Assembly (NCBI RefSeq): GCF_030719035.1
Contig: NZ_CP132203.1
Coordinates: forward strand, 1,550,001 to 1,614,000
Direction: 5' to 3'
DNA length: 64,000 nucleotides
DNA from: Hahella sp. HNIBRBA332
Lineage (GTDB): Bacteria; Pseudomonadota; Gammaproteobacteria; Pseudomonadales; Oleiphilaceae
Shown: piece after piece, positions 7,259 to 16,614 of the stretch
Numbering within the stretch: position 1 is the first letter of the stretch
Layout: every line of letters begins with the position of its first letter
Made by a program: the position numbers and the translations under genes
The notes under the pieces: model-generated
Told to the model about the DNA's origin: nothing
The model's database searches: none
What the model saw: the letters and a program-made list of their open reading frames with translations, nothing else

Positions 7259-7798
7259 ATGAATCTGAAGAAATGGTCTCCCTGGAACTGGCTGCACCAG
7301 GAAGGTAAGAGCGCAAGCGAAGTCCCCGTTAGTTCGCGTCAATCCAGTAACTATCCCATGGCGAGATTCCGTCAGGAAATGGATCGCCTTTTCGATGACA
7401 TGCTGCACTCCTTTAAGTACCCCGAACTGCCCGAGTTCGGCTTGGGGCGTGAATGGGCGGGCTTGCTGAAGCCCAATCTGGATATTTCAGAGGGCAAGGA
7501 GTCCTACAGTATCAGCGTCGAACTGCCGGGTGTCTCCAAAGAGAATGTGAAAGTCAGTTTGGATGGGCAACGGCTGACCATCAGTGGTGAAAAGAAGCAT
7601 GAGTCGGAAGAAAAAAGAGAGGATTATCATTGCGTAGAGCGCAGCTACGGCAGCTTTATGCGTATCCTCACTTTGCCAGACAACGCCGACGGCGAGCGTT
7701 TGCATGCGAACTTCAAGAACGGCGTATTGACGTTGAAAGTGCCCAAGTCCGGCGATGTGGCGGTGAAGGGCAGGGAAGTGGAAATCAAAGACGACTAG
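7259..7798 (+). CDS. Hsp20/alpha-crystallin family small heat-shock protein
   Basis: The ATG at 7259, preceded by GAGGAGG at 5-base spacing, gives 179 residues; the longer frame from 7121 would start inside the FNR box. An N-terminal arm of about 75 residues precedes the alpha-crystallin domain (NLDISEGKESYSISVELPG through FKNGVLTLKVPK). The conserved A-x-x-x-n-GVL-type motif NFKNGVLTLKVPK is present. The product should be an ATP-independent holdase in the cytoplasm. Its upstream region carries a perfect FNR box, suggesting oxygen-limited expression. The FtsH-like protease gene is convergent, with only 31 bases between the two stops. Confidence 0.92.
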   Translation: MNLKKWSPWNWLHQEGKSASEVPVSSRQSSNYPMARFRQEMDRLFDDMLHSFKYPELPEFGLGREWAGLLKPNLDISEGKESYSISVELPGVSKENVKVSLDGQRLTISGEKKHESEEKREDYHCVERSYGSFMRILTLPDNADGERLHANFKNGVLTLKVPKSGDVAVKGREVEIKDD

Positions 7799-7821
7799 CG
7801 TTTTCCCGTCAGCGGATGGTC

Positions 7822-7843
7822 CCGGGGCGCTAGGGCGCCCCGG
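7822..7843. terminator. Strong hairpin between hsp20 and the FtsH paralogue
   Basis: CCGGGGCGC (7822-7830) pairs perfectly with GCGCCCCGG (7835-7843) across a four-base loop. The hairpin covers the stop of the minus-strand ftsH-like gene and is followed on the plus strand only by TTTG. It is a possible shared terminator or 3' stabilising structure. Confidence 0.4.
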
Positions 7844-9689
7844 TTTGCAGGCATTCGTCTATCTGCGCCTTGTGCAGCGTCTCTGAGCGTTCCAGCAGCG
7901 ACACCAGTTTGTCCAGTCTTTCCCGGTGTGTGTGAATCAGGTCGGCGGCAGTGGTTTCCGCAGACATCAGCAGTTCGCGCACGGCCTTGTCGATGATTTC
8001 CGCTGAAAACTCGCTGTGATGGTGCGGCTGGGCCATTTCACGGCCAAGGAAAGGGTGCTCTTCACTGTCGCGCAGATCCACCGGACCCACCTCTTTCGAC
8101 ATGCCCCAACGACTGACCATGGCGCGGGCGAGCCCCGTCGCCTGATGAATGTCATCGTCAGCCCCGGTGCTGACGCTGCCCAGCAATTCACGCTCGGCGA
8201 TACGACCCGCCAGCATCACGGCGAGTTTGTCGCGCAGATACTCTTCCGGATATGTATGCCGTTCCTGTAAGGGCATTTGGTGGGTGCCGCCCAAACTGCG
8301 TCCGTGGGGGACAATGGAGACTTTGTACAGCGGATCGGTATTGGGCAGGTAATAAGCGACCAAAGTGTGTCCGGACTCATGCACGGCGAGACGATGCTTC
8401 TCATCCGGTGGAATAATCAGAGTGCGCTCGGCGCCCATGATGATCTTGTCCCGGGCGACATCGAAATCCAGACTGTGTACGTGGTCCCGATTTTCCCGGG
8501 CGGCCTGAATGGCGGCTTCGTTTATCAGGTTTTTCAGATCTGCGCCGGAGAAGCCCGGCGTTCCTGCTGCGATCTGGGTGAGATTGACGTCGTCCGCCAG
8601 GGGGATGCGTTTGGCGTGAACCTTGAGAATCGCGACGCGTCCCTCCTGATCCGGCAAATCCAGGGTGACGTGACGGTCGAAACGACCGGGGCGCATTAAC
8701 GCCGGGTCCAGTACATCCGGGCGATTAGTGGCCGCCAATACGATGACGGCGTCGTGACCGGCGAAACCGTCCATCTCCGCAAGAATCTGGTTCAGGGTTT
8801 GCTCCCTTTCGTCATGGCCGCCGCCATAGCCAGCGCCGCGGGTGCGACCGACGCTGTCCAGTTCATCAATAAAAATGATGCTGGGAGCGTTCTCTTTGGC
8901 GGTTTTGAATAACTGACGCACTCGCGACGCGCCGACGCCGACGAAGACTTCAATAAACTCAGAGGCGGACATGGGATAGAAATTGACGCCCGCCTCTCCG
9001 GCCAAGGCTCTGGCCAGCAGCGTCTTACCGGTGCCGGGCGGGCCCATTAACAAGACGCCCCGCGGCGCCAAGGCTCCCACGCGGTGGAAGCGGTCTGGGT
9101 CGCGCAGGTATTCCACCAGCTCCTGTACTTCCCGTTTGGCGTTGCTTTGTCCGGCAACCTCGTCGAAGGTAGTGTCCGGCTTTTGGCATTCGAACTGGGT
9201 CTCCAGCCGCTTGTCGAAATCGAACGCGCCGCCCCGGCCAGAGAAGTTACGGAGCGTACGACGGGACAGCCAGAACAGAATGACCATGAACATGATCCAG
9301 GGCAGGTAGGACAGCAAAATCACTTTGGAGCTGCTGGCGTCGTGGCCTTCTTTCACTTCCAGCGGAATATTCTGCTCCTCCAGCTCCGCTAATATGGCCT
9401 CATTGCCGAAATCCGGCAGCTGAGTCAGAAAGCGGGAGTATTGTCGCCGCTGCTCCGGAAACATGCGCGGGGTGATGAATTTGCCGTCAAGCTCACTGCC
9501 GCGCAGGGTAACGCTGCTGATTTGCCCTTCGCGCAACAGCATCTTGAATTCGCTGTAGGGAAGTTTAATGGCGGGTTCCGGACGGTCGCGCATGGCGGGA
9601 AAATAATAAAGCATCAAAGCGATCGCCAGGGTCCACACAACCCAGTTCAGAGGCAGCTTCTGTGGTGGTTGAGGATCAGTATTGCTCAT
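7830..9689 (-). CDS. FtsH-family membrane AAA protease (paralogue)
   Basis: The 619-residue protein has two N-terminal transmembrane helices (about 13-32 and 122-142) flanking an FtsH-type periplasmic domain. An AAA ATPase follows, with Walker A GPPGTGKT at 216-223, Walker B IIFIDE at 271-276 and the second region of homology RPGRFDRH. The zinc-protease motif HESGH lies at 437-441, so both activities should be intact. Canonical ftsH normally sits with rlmE and folP; here it is isolated beside hsp20, so I read it as an accessory paralogue for membrane or soluble protein quality control. The stop overlaps a strong hairpin. Confidence 0.9.
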   Translation of the reverse strand: MSNTDPQPPQKLPLNWVVWTLAIALMLYYFPAMRDRPEPAIKLPYSEFKMLLREGQISSVTLRGSELDGKFITPRMFPEQRRQYSRFLTQLPDFGNEAILAELEEQNIPLEVKEGHDASSSKVILLSYLPWIMFMVILFWLSRRTLRNFSGRGGAFDFDKRLETQFECQKPDTTFDEVAGQSNAKREVQELVEYLRDPDRFHRVGALAPRGVLLMGPPGTGKTLLARALAGEAGVNFYPMSASEFIEVFVGVGASRVRQLFKTAKENAPSIIFIDELDSVGRTRGAGYGGGHDEREQTLNQILAEMDGFAGHDAVIVLAATNRPDVLDPALMRPGRFDRHVTLDLPDQEGRVAILKVHAKRIPLADDVNLTQIAAGTPGFSGADLKNLINEAAIQAARENRDHVHSLDFDVARDKIIMGAERTLIIPPDEKHRLAVHESGHTLVAYYLPNTDPLYKVSIVPHGRSLGGTHQMPLQERHTYPEEYLRDKLAVMLAGRIAERELLGSVSTGADDDIHQATGLARAMVSRWGMSKEVGPVDLRDSEEHPFLGREMAQPHHHSEFSAEIIDKAVRELLMSAETTAADLIHTHRERLDKLVSLLERSETLHKAQIDECLQTGAP

Positions 9690-10004
9690 GCGCTGTCCGT
9701 TAACTCACTGATTCAGTGGTTCATCATTATCGATAGAGGTCTCCGCCGCTTTGACGCAGCGCAGCTTGTCGCCACTCAGAGCTGGCGCGACAGCCGCTGT
9801 TTGACCAAGCTCCTGCAAACGCGACTGCCCCTCACTTTGAATATAGCAGCGCGGAGGAATTTTCGGAGTTAACGGCGCGCATAAAGTTGAGGCCAGAAGA
9901 ATGGGGTGAGATGAATGAGTTGAGGCGGATGTCGCGAGTCATTATGATCTGGCGGCTAAATATCATGATGGCGTCCGATGAGGAGCCAGGCGGAAGTGAG
10001 CGGT
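9690..10004. other. Intergenic region between the FtsH paralogue and L,D-transpeptidase
   Basis: This divergent gap must hold the promoters of the ftsH-like gene and of the L,D-transpeptidase gene. No clear operator, terminator or additional coding frame was recognised by eye. Confidence 0.5.
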
Positions 10005-10751
10005 ATGTCGAAAAAGTTTAAAACTGTCATGGTGGGCGTATCGCTGGCGGCGACACTGGCTCTCACTGGTTTTTATAAGTTTGGCCGCTCGATCTGGGTT
10101 CCTTTATACCTGGATTTGAAAGGACGACGGACGCTGGATGACGTGGTGCGCAATATCGGCCCTGTGGTGGAGCCCGGCTTGCAGGCCGCGTTCGCCAAGG
10201 CGGGCGTGACGTATCCGCCGCGGCGCATTACCCTGTTGGCGTTCAAGGAGGAGAAGCGATTGGAGTTGTGGGCGGAGCAGGATGGCGTACAGATTCTGGT
10301 CAGCGCCTATCCCATCCAGGCCGCCAGCGGCGTCGCCGGCCCCAAATTACGTGAAGGCGATCGTCAGGTGCCGGAGGGCTTTTACCGCATCGAAGGCTTC
10401 AATCCCAACAGCAGCTTCCACCTTTCAATGAAACTGAACTATCCCAACCCGTTTGATCTCAAGCACGCGAGGGCGGAAGGGCGAACGTCGCCGGGCGGGG
10501 ATATTTTTATCCATGGCAAGGCGTCATCCGTGGGGTGCCTGGCGATGGGCGACCCGGCGGTGGAGGATCTGTTTATTCTGGCTAACCGAGTGGGGGCGAG
10601 CAATATTGATGTGATCATCGCTCCTCACGACTTCCGCTTGCGCGCTCTGGATGCGCCGCCGCAGAACGCGCCAGCATGGTTGCCGGGGTTGTACCAGGAT
10701 ATCGAGCAGGCGCTGCGACCTTTCGCCGCCAGCGACGTCAAATCCAGTTAG
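10005..10751 (+). CDS. L,D-transpeptidase (YkuD/ErfK) family protein
   Basis: From the ATG at 10005 the protein has 248 residues: an N-terminal signal anchor (VMVGVSLAATLALTGFY) and then a YkuD catalytic domain. The signature is FIHGKASSVGCLAMGD, giving the His and the nucleophile Cys of the HxxxSxGC motif. Proteins of this family crosslink peptidoglycan or attach lipoproteins in the periplasm; shorter stand-alone members are close to the YafK subfamily, whose members include an amidase-like enzyme (DpaA). The ribosome-binding site is weak. An in-frame ATG at 9978 would add nine residues and is less likely. Confidence 0.85.
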   Translation: MSKKFKTVMVGVSLAATLALTGFYKFGRSIWVPLYLDLKGRRTLDDVVRNIGPVVEPGLQAAFAKAGVTYPPRRITLLAFKEEKRLELWAEQDGVQILVSAYPIQAASGVAGPKLREGDRQVPEGFYRIEGFNPNSSFHLSMKLNYPNPFDLKHARAEGRTSPGGDIFIHGKASSVGCLAMGDPAVEDLFILANRVGASNIDVIIAPHDFRLRALDAPPQNAPAWLPGLYQDIEQALRPFAASDVKSS

Positions 10752-10790
10752 GCTAGAGTTTCGATGTTACAGGGAGCGTCGCCCGGCGCT

Positions 10791-11087
10791 TCAGTAAGGC
10801 GGGTCCGGCTCCGCATAGGAAACGATGGTTTCCGGGCAGACCAGCCATAAAAACCATTCGGCCATATCCACTTTTTTGTCCACGAATGAACCAAAACTCA
10901 GACCCAGGCAACGAAACGCCTGTTCAAGTTCAAGAGGGGAAAAATCGCGGTCGACGACTATTTTGCGTTCGCATCTACCGTGAGCTTTGGCTTCCCTGAC
11001 CATCTCCCAGATCATCCATGAGTTTTCGAAGCTGTCGATTACCGCCTTGGCTTTGGCGGGTTTTAGTTTGCTTATTGCGTCCTTCAT
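10791..11087 (-). CDS. Hypothetical small protein
   Basis: Taking the ATG at 11087, which has AGAGGTGG upstream, gives 98 residues; the alternative at 11126 lacks a site. The sequence is basic at the N-terminus (MKDAISKLKPAKAKAV), then contains a helical stretch and an aromatic-rich C-terminus (AEWFLWLVCPETIVSY). No family is recognised. It is convergent with the L,D-transpeptidase gene. Confidence 0.6.
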   Translation of the reverse strand: MKDAISKLKPAKAKAVIDSFENSWMIWEMVREAKAHGRCERKIVVDRDFSPLELEQAFRCLGLSFGSFVDKKVDMAEWFLWLVCPETIVSYAEPDPPY

Positions 11088-11284
11088 ATTCGCCACCTCT
11101 ACACCCTTACCTCTAGTCTTAGTCATATGATGAGGTTTCGCCAGTTTTACTGGGGAGATTTTTGTTACATCAGATTGGCGATCAGGCGCTTTGTTATGGG
11201 CCTGTTACGGTTTCAGGGGCGGGTGTTGAGTTGTGCAGCGGAAATGGCGATTGGGTAACCCATAGGTAACTTCAAGATCGCCGC

Positions 11285-11317
11285 GAAGGTCTGGCGCAGG
11301 AGCGTCAACAGACCTTC
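11285..11317. repeat. 9-bp inverted repeat downstream of pgsA
   Basis: GAAGGTCTG (11285-11293) pairs with CAGACCTTC (11309-11317) across 15 bases. It lies just past the pgsA stop and could form a 3' stem, but it has no U-run on either strand. Confidence 0.45.
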
Positions 11318-11332
11318 AGACACTGTGGGAAA

Positions 11333-11923
11333 TCAGGAGTCCCGGGTCAGTTCCGGCCAGGCCGCCTTTAAATATACGAACATGGACCAGAGCGTGAGCA
11401 GGGCGGCGATATAGAGCAACGCCAGGCCAACCCATGCTTCTTTCATTCCTGGCGGAAACGCGAGCAGGGCGGTGATGGCGAGCATCTGGCAGCTGGTTTT
11501 GACCTTGCCGATAAAGTTCACGGCGATACTGGCGCGTTTGCCCATTTCCGCCATCCATTCCCGTAAGGCGGAAATGACGATTTCCCGTCCAATGATGACA
11601 ATGGCGGGAGCGGTAAGGGCCAGATTGTGGTGAGCCTCCACCAGCATCGCCAAGGCCACCGCCACGATCACTTTGTCCGCTACCGGGTCGAGAAATGCGC
11701 CGAAGGGCGTCATCTGGTTCCAGCGTCGGGCCAGGTAGCCGTCCAGCCAATCCGTCGCCGCCGCCAGGGCGAAAATCGCCGCCGCCACCACGTAATTGCC
11801 TTGAAAGGGAAGGTAATAAATAACGACGATGACCGGAATCAGGACGAGTCTGCCCAAGGTCAGGATGTTGGGGAAATTGAGAAAAACCGACTTTCTTGAG
11901 CGTTTATTCATGGAAGGCTGCAT
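11333..11923 (-). CDS. pgsA: CDP-diacylglycerol-glycerol-3-phosphate 3-phosphatidyltransferase
   Basis: This is a 196-residue membrane enzyme of the CDP-alcohol phosphatidyltransferase family, committing CDP-diacylglycerol to phosphatidylglycerol. The signature DWLDGYLARRWNQMTPFGAFLDPVADK contains all the metal- and CDP-binding aspartates (D-x2-DG-x2-AR-x8-9-G-x3-D-x3-D). Several hydrophobic helices follow, such as YVVAAAIFALAAATD and AWVGLALLYIAALLTLW. The start overlaps the 3' end of uvrC by 20 bases, the usual uvrY-uvrC-pgsA arrangement of gammaproteobacteria. Confidence 0.96.
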   Translation of the reverse strand: MQPSMNKRSRKSVFLNFPNILTLGRLVLIPVIVVIYYLPFQGNYVVAAAIFALAAATDWLDGYLARRWNQMTPFGAFLDPVADKVIVAVALAMLVEAHHNLALTAPAIVIIGREIVISALREWMAEMGKRASIAVNFIGKVKTSCQMLAITALLAFPPGMKEAWVGLALLYIAALLTLWSMFVYLKAAWPELTRDS

Positions 11924-13742
11924 AAATTGTTTGAGCTATCACTTCACTAATGCCAGGCACGCGCTTGATTTCCTCGAGGCTGGCTCGTTCTATATTGCGC
12001 ACGCTGCCGAAATAGTTGAGCAGGTCCCGTCTGCGTTTGGGACCAATGCCAGGCACGGCGTCCAAAACCGATTGCGTTCGCTTTTTATTGCGCTGGTTCC
12101 GGTGTCCAGTGATCGCAAATCGGTGAGCCTCATCCCTGATCTGCTGAATCAGATGCAGGGCGGTGGAATCGCCCGGCAGATTCAGGATCGAATTATCCGC
12201 GGAAATGAACAAGGTTTCCATGCCGGGTTTCCGCGTTACGCCTTTGGCGACGCCAATCAGCGTTACGCCGGTGATCTGCAGCTCGTCAAAGACTTGATGC
12301 GCGATGCCGAGCTGTCCTTTGCCGCCATCGATCAGAATGATGTCGGGGAGGCCGACATCGCTGTCTTTCAGCTTGCTGTAGCGCCGCGTCAGCGCCTGCT
12401 CCATGGCGTGATAATCGTCGCCGGCGGGCACATCCTTGATATTGTAACGACGGTACAGGTCTTTTATCGCCCCGTCCGGTCCGAACACGACGCAGGACGC
12501 GACGGTCGCCTCGCCGAAGGTATGGCTGACGTCAAAGCACTCCACTCGTTTCACGGATGTCTCCAGGCTCAGCGCGTCGCAGAATGACTGCCAGCGTTGC
12601 AGTTGCGCGTCCTGCGACTGCATGCGCGTGCTCAGCGCCTGATTAGCGTTGGTTTGCGCCAGATGCAGCCACTCCGCCCGGTTGCTGCGCACATTGTGCT
12701 CGATCCGCACGTTGCGATTGAAGACTTCTTTAAAGGCGTCTTTGAGCGCGTCCTTATCCGTCAGGCCGACAGAGGTGGTGATTTCTTGAGGCAAACCGTA
12801 AATGGCGTGCTCGCCGAAGTAGTATTGGTTGAGGAAGGAAGACAACAGGTCGCCGTCATCGCTTTCCAGTCTTTCCGACAAATAGAAGGATTTGCTGCCG
12901 ACCACGCGGCCGGTGCGGATAAACAGACCATGCACCACCACCAGCTCCAATGACGAGGAGAGCGCGAAAGCGTCGATGTCGCGAGCCACGCCTTCAATCG
13001 CTTGCTGTTCCTGCACCCGACGCAGATAGTCCACCTGATCGCGCAGCACCGCCGCCCGCTCAAAATCCAACTGCGCCGAGGCGGTCTCCATCTGCTGGAT
13101 GGTTTCGTTGATGATTTCCGGGTTACGCCCCTCCAGAAACATGGTGGCGTGGGACATATCCTCCGCGTAGCTCTGCGGATCGATCAACCCCACGCAGGGC
13201 GCGCTGCAACGCCCGATCTGATGTTGCAGGCAGGGACGGGAGCGGTTGCTGAAAAAACTGTCTTCGCACTGGCGGATGCGGAAAATCTTCTGCAGCAACG
13301 CCAGGCTTTCGCGCACGGCGGCGGCGCTGGTGTAAGGACCGAAAAAGCGGCCCTTGCCGGTCTTTTTCTGCCGTACCCGCCGAAAAGTCAACGAAGGGTA
13401 GTCCGAGTGGGACGACAGATAGATGTAGGGGTAGGATTTATCATCCCGCAGCAGAATGTTGTAGGGCGGCTTCAGCGTCTTGATCAGGTTTTGTTCAAGC
13501 AGTAGCGCTTCGGTTTCGCTGTGGGTGATGGTGATTTCAATGTCGGCGATTTTCTCCACCAGCGCGCGGGTCTTGATGCTGACGCCGGTGTTGCGGAAAT
13601 AGCTGCTGACGCGGTTTTTCAGATTGCGCGCCTTGCCGACGTACAACACCTCGCCACGAGCGTCCATCATGCGATAGACGCCCGGATGCGTGGTGAGTTG
13701 TTTGAGAAATGATTTAGCGTCGAAAATGGATTGCGATTCCAC
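11904..13742 (-). CDS. uvrC: Excinuclease ABC subunit C
   Basis: The 612-residue protein has a GIY-YIG nuclease domain at the N-terminus (THPGVYRMMDARGEVLYVGKA) for the 3' incision, a four-cysteine region (CEDSF...CLQHQIGRCSAPC) and a UVR motif near 200-240. The C-terminal UvrC endonuclease domain (VECFDVSHTFG, LILIDGGKGQ) makes the 5' incision, and a helix-hairpin-helix (LDAVPGIGPKRRRDLL) closes the protein. It works with UvrAB in nucleotide excision repair. It sits between uvrY and pgsA. No LexA box was seen directly upstream. Confidence 0.97.
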   Translation of the reverse strand: MESQSIFDAKSFLKQLTTHPGVYRMMDARGEVLYVGKARNLKNRVSSYFRNTGVSIKTRALVEKIADIEITITHSETEALLLEQNLIKTLKPPYNILLRDDKSYPYIYLSSHSDYPSLTFRRVRQKKTGKGRFFGPYTSAAAVRESLALLQKIFRIRQCEDSFFSNRSRPCLQHQIGRCSAPCVGLIDPQSYAEDMSHATMFLEGRNPEIINETIQQMETASAQLDFERAAVLRDQVDYLRRVQEQQAIEGVARDIDAFALSSSLELVVVHGLFIRTGRVVGSKSFYLSERLESDDGDLLSSFLNQYYFGEHAIYGLPQEITTSVGLTDKDALKDAFKEVFNRNVRIEHNVRSNRAEWLHLAQTNANQALSTRMQSQDAQLQRWQSFCDALSLETSVKRVECFDVSHTFGEATVASCVVFGPDGAIKDLYRRYNIKDVPAGDDYHAMEQALTRRYSKLKDSDVGLPDIILIDGGKGQLGIAHQVFDELQITGVTLIGVAKGVTRKPGMETLFISADNSILNLPGDSTALHLIQQIRDEAHRFAITGHRNQRNKKRTQSVLDAVPGIGPKRRRDLLNYFGSVRNIERASLEEIKRVPGISEVIAQTIYAAFHE

Positions 13743-13845
13743 CGATCAGAGTTTTCCGTCGGATTGCTGTCAAATGCGCCGTTTTCCGCCAGTGCGAAGC
13801 GGCGCCCGGGGCTGGCGACGTTTTATATCGCCAGAGTCCTCACGT

Positions 13846-14505
13846 TCAGGTTTTCAGGCTGCCGACCTGATTGGCGTCGAGCATACCATGCCGGATGGCG
13901 AGAAGAGTGAGTTCAACATCGCTGTTGATGTTGAGTTTCTCGAAAATACGATAGCGGTAGCTGTTGACCGTTTTAGGGCTCAGGCAGAGTTTGTCGGAAA
14001 TCTCCTGCACCTTATGGCAATTCACGATCATCATGGCGATCTGCATCTCCCGCTCGGACAAACTCTCGAATACATCGCCTTCTTCCGCGTCGAACGGACG
14101 CAGCGCCATTTTCTGAGCGATGTCCGGGCTAATGTAACGTTGCCCGGCATGCACCACGCGGATGGCTTTGACCATCTCGGTAATATCCGCGCCTTTGGTA
14201 ATGTAAGCGGAGGCGCCGGCTTTCATGACCCGTGATGGAAATGGGTCGTCTTCACAGGCGGTGACCGCCACCACTTTTACGCTTTCATCAATACGATGAA
14301 TGCGGCGCATGGCTTCCAGCCCGCCAATGCCGGGCATACGAATATCCATGAGAATAATATCGATAGGATGCTGGCGGACAATACTGACCGCTTCCTCGCC
14401 CGAGCGGGCTTCCGCGACTACTTCAATACCGTCTTCATCTTTTAACATTCTGGACAAGCCGGCGCGCACCAGCTCGTGGTCATCAACAATTAACACCCTG
14501 ATCAA
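13846..14505 (-). CDS. uvrY: Response regulator UvrY/GacA
   Basis: The 219-residue protein has a receiver domain (acidic pair at residues 8-9, phosphoacceptor Asp 54 in ILMDIRMPG, Lys near 104) and a LuxR-type helix-turn-helix (LSEREMQIAMMIV, LSPKTVNSYRYRIFEKL). Family and position (uvrY-uvrC-pgsA) identify it as the BarA/GacS partner, whose best-known targets are the CsrB/RsmY/RsmZ sRNA genes. Two matching binding sites occur in this window at 46429-46446 and 46738-46755. The start codon is TTG at 14505, with AGGTGA upstream. The cognate sensor is not in the window. Confidence 0.95.
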   Translation of the reverse strand: MIRVLIVDDHELVRAGLSRMLKDEDGIEVVAEARSGEEAVSIVRQHPIDIILMDIRMPGIGGLEAMRRIHRIDESVKVVAVTACEDDPFPSRVMKAGASAYITKGADITEMVKAIRVVHAGQRYISPDIAQKMALRPFDAEEGDVFESLSEREMQIAMMIVNCHKVQEISDKLCLSPKTVNSYRYRIFEKLNINSDVELTLLAIRHGMLDANQVGSLKT

Positions 14506-15020
14506 AGTATCACCTCGCAGTCTTCCTTGTTGATCCTTGTTCGAGCCGACCGGGCTGTAGTCCCATAAACACTCGCAAATCTCAACAGAGCTAAGGCGCT
14601 CATTATAAAAAACGTGTAACTAAAACGATAGACGAAAAAGTCGGCTACCTTTAGACATTATCACGATATGAAATCGCTGTCGGATTAAATTTGCATCCGC
14701 CATTTTTCAGGCGCCGCCATCCCCTTGTATGGCGATAGATTCTGCTTACTCGAATGAAAAATAATCATCGATATCTGATGCAGGTTCTGATCAAAAACAC
14801 AGCTCCGCCACGTATAAGTATAGGTTTGGAAAAACGTCACTGAGATGCGACGTCGGGCGCAGGAAGCTTAACGTATATTAATCTGAATATTTGGACAACT
14901 TTATAAGTGCTTGTTTAAATAAAACTAATTTTCATGCAAAGCGCTTTCCCTATCACAGTACAGTAGCGCATAGTTGCGAGAATGTAGGGAAGCCGAGATA
15001 ACTAAAAACTGGGAAAGGAT
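14506..15020. other. Intergenic region between uvrY and the GNAT-nitrilase gene
   Basis: This AT-rich 515-base divergent gap carries the promoters of uvrY (minus) and of the fusion gene (plus). GGGAAAGGA just before 15021 is the ribosome-binding site of the latter. No coding frame, RNA gene or strong palindrome was recognised. Confidence 0.5.
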
Positions 15021-16580
15021 ATGAAAGACGACAAACTCAAAGAAGAAAACCTTGATCATCATTTAAAACTGCGTCACTTGTTATTGGCCGATTACAACGA
15101 CATCAAGGCGGTGATGGACAAGGTGTATCACAATCTGGGCGGCGCCTGGACCAAGCGTAAGTTTCGCGCGCAGCTGAAAACGTTCCCGGAAGGCCAGATT
15201 TGTATTGAAGACAACGGCAAGGTGGTCGCCGCCGCCTTTTCAGTCATTATCGACTACCACAAATTTGGCGATCAGCATACCTACGATGAGGTTACCGGCG
15301 ATGCTTATCTCACCACTCACGATCCCAATGGCGACGTGTTGTATGGCGTGGATGTGTTCGTCGATCCGGATTACCGCGACATGCGTTTGGGGCGTCGTTT
15401 ATATGAAGGCCGTAAAGAGCTGTGTCGTAACCTGAATCTGCGAGCCATTGTTGCTGGCGGGCGTATTCCCAATTATCAGACCTATGCGAAGAGCATGACG
15501 CCGGAGGAGTATATTGAGGCGGTCAGTCGCAAGGAGGTGTACGATCCGATTCTGACGTTCCAGCTCTCCAATGACTTTGTCGTGAGAAAAATCATTACCG
15601 GCTATCTGCCGGAGGACAAAGAATCCAAAGGCTACGCCACCTTGTTGCAATGGGATAACCTGAACTACGAACCCGGCGCCAAGCAACTGATCGGCGCCGC
15701 CAAGACTACGGCCCGCATTGGCTGCGTGCAGTGGCAGATGCGGCAGATGCGCAGCGCTGAGGAAGTGTTGCAGCAGGTGGAGTATTTCATTGACGCGTTG
15801 TCGGATTACAAGTGTGACGTGGCCTTGTTCCCCGAATTCTTCAATGCGCCGCTCATGGGGTTGGAGCGGCACGCCAACTCCATTGACGCCATCAAGTATC
15901 TGGCCGGCTTCACCGACAAGATGCTGGAGGAAATTTCCCGTCTGGCGGTGAGTTATAACATCAACGTGGTGGCTGGCAGTATGCCGGTGATCGAGGACGG
16001 CGAGTTGTACAACGTCGCCTATATGTGTCGTCGCGACGGCGGTGTTGAGGCTCAGTACAAGTTGCACCCCACTCCTCATGAAAAGAAAGAGTGGACCATG
16101 CAGGGCGGCGATGAACTGACGGTGTTCGATACGGATTTCGGTAAGGTGGGCATCCTGATTTGTTATGACGTGGAGTTCCCGGAACTGGCCCGTCTGCTGT
16201 CGGATCAGGAAGTGGAAATATTGTTGGTGCCATTCTGGACCGACACCAAAAACGGCTACTTGCGCGTACGGCGCTGCGCCCAGGCGCGGGCGATTGAAAA
16301 CGAATGCTACGTCGCCATCGCCGGTTCGGTGGGCAACCTGCCTCAGGTCGACAGCGTGGACATCCAGTACGCCCAATCAGCGGTATTTTCTCCCTCGGAC
16401 TTCGCCTTTCCCCACGACGCCATCATGGCGGAAACCACGCCGAATACGGAAATGACGCTGATCGTCGATCTGGATTTGAACAAGCTGCAGGAACTGCAGA
16501 ACGAAGGTTCCGTGCGCAACTACCTGGACCGTCGCCGCGATCTGTACCGTATCCAATGGCAGGGCGAGCAGGAGGAGTAG
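15021..16580 (+). CDS. GNAT acetyltransferase fused to a carbon-nitrogen hydrolase (nitrilase superfamily)
   Basis: The 519-residue protein has an N-terminal GNAT-like domain (about 18-200; VDVFVDPDYRDMRLGRRLYEGRKEL is the acetyl-CoA loop region). It is followed by a nitrilase-fold hydrolase (about 228-490). The expected Glu-Lys-Cys triad is visible: VALFPEFFNAPLMG, YKLHPTPHEKKEW and GILICYDVEFPE. Such fusions are a known architecture of the nitrilase superfamily (Nit/GNAT branch), usually assigned as amidohydrolases without a defined substrate. A hairpin follows the stop. It is monocistronic. Confidence 0.9.
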   Translation: MKDDKLKEENLDHHLKLRHLLLADYNDIKAVMDKVYHNLGGAWTKRKFRAQLKTFPEGQICIEDNGKVVAAAFSVIIDYHKFGDQHTYDEVTGDAYLTTHDPNGDVLYGVDVFVDPDYRDMRLGRRLYEGRKELCRNLNLRAIVAGGRIPNYQTYAKSMTPEEYIEAVSRKEVYDPILTFQLSNDFVVRKIITGYLPEDKESKGYATLLQWDNLNYEPGAKQLIGAAKTTARIGCVQWQMRQMRSAEEVLQQVEYFIDALSDYKCDVALFPEFFNAPLMGLERHANSIDAIKYLAGFTDKMLEEISRLAVSYNINVVAGSMPVIEDGELYNVAYMCRRDGGVEAQYKLHPTPHEKKEWTMQGGDELTVFDTDFGKVGILICYDVEFPELARLLSDQEVEILLVPFWTDTKNGYLRVRRCAQARAIENECYVAIAGSVGNLPQVDSVDIQYAQSAVFSPSDFAFPHDAIMAETTPNTEMTLIVDLDLNKLQELQNEGSVRNYLDRRRDLYRIQWQGEQEE

Positions 16581-16596
16581 CTGTGGTGCTACTCCT
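16573..16596 (+). terminator. Hairpin at the end of the GNAT-nitrilase gene
   Basis: AGGAGTAGC (16573-16581) pairs with GCTACTCCT (16588-16596) over a six-base loop and includes the stop codon. The following GTTAAT is not a good U-run, so termination is only suspected. Confidence 0.4.
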
Positions 16597-16614
16597 GTTA
16601 ATAGAGAGGGCGGA

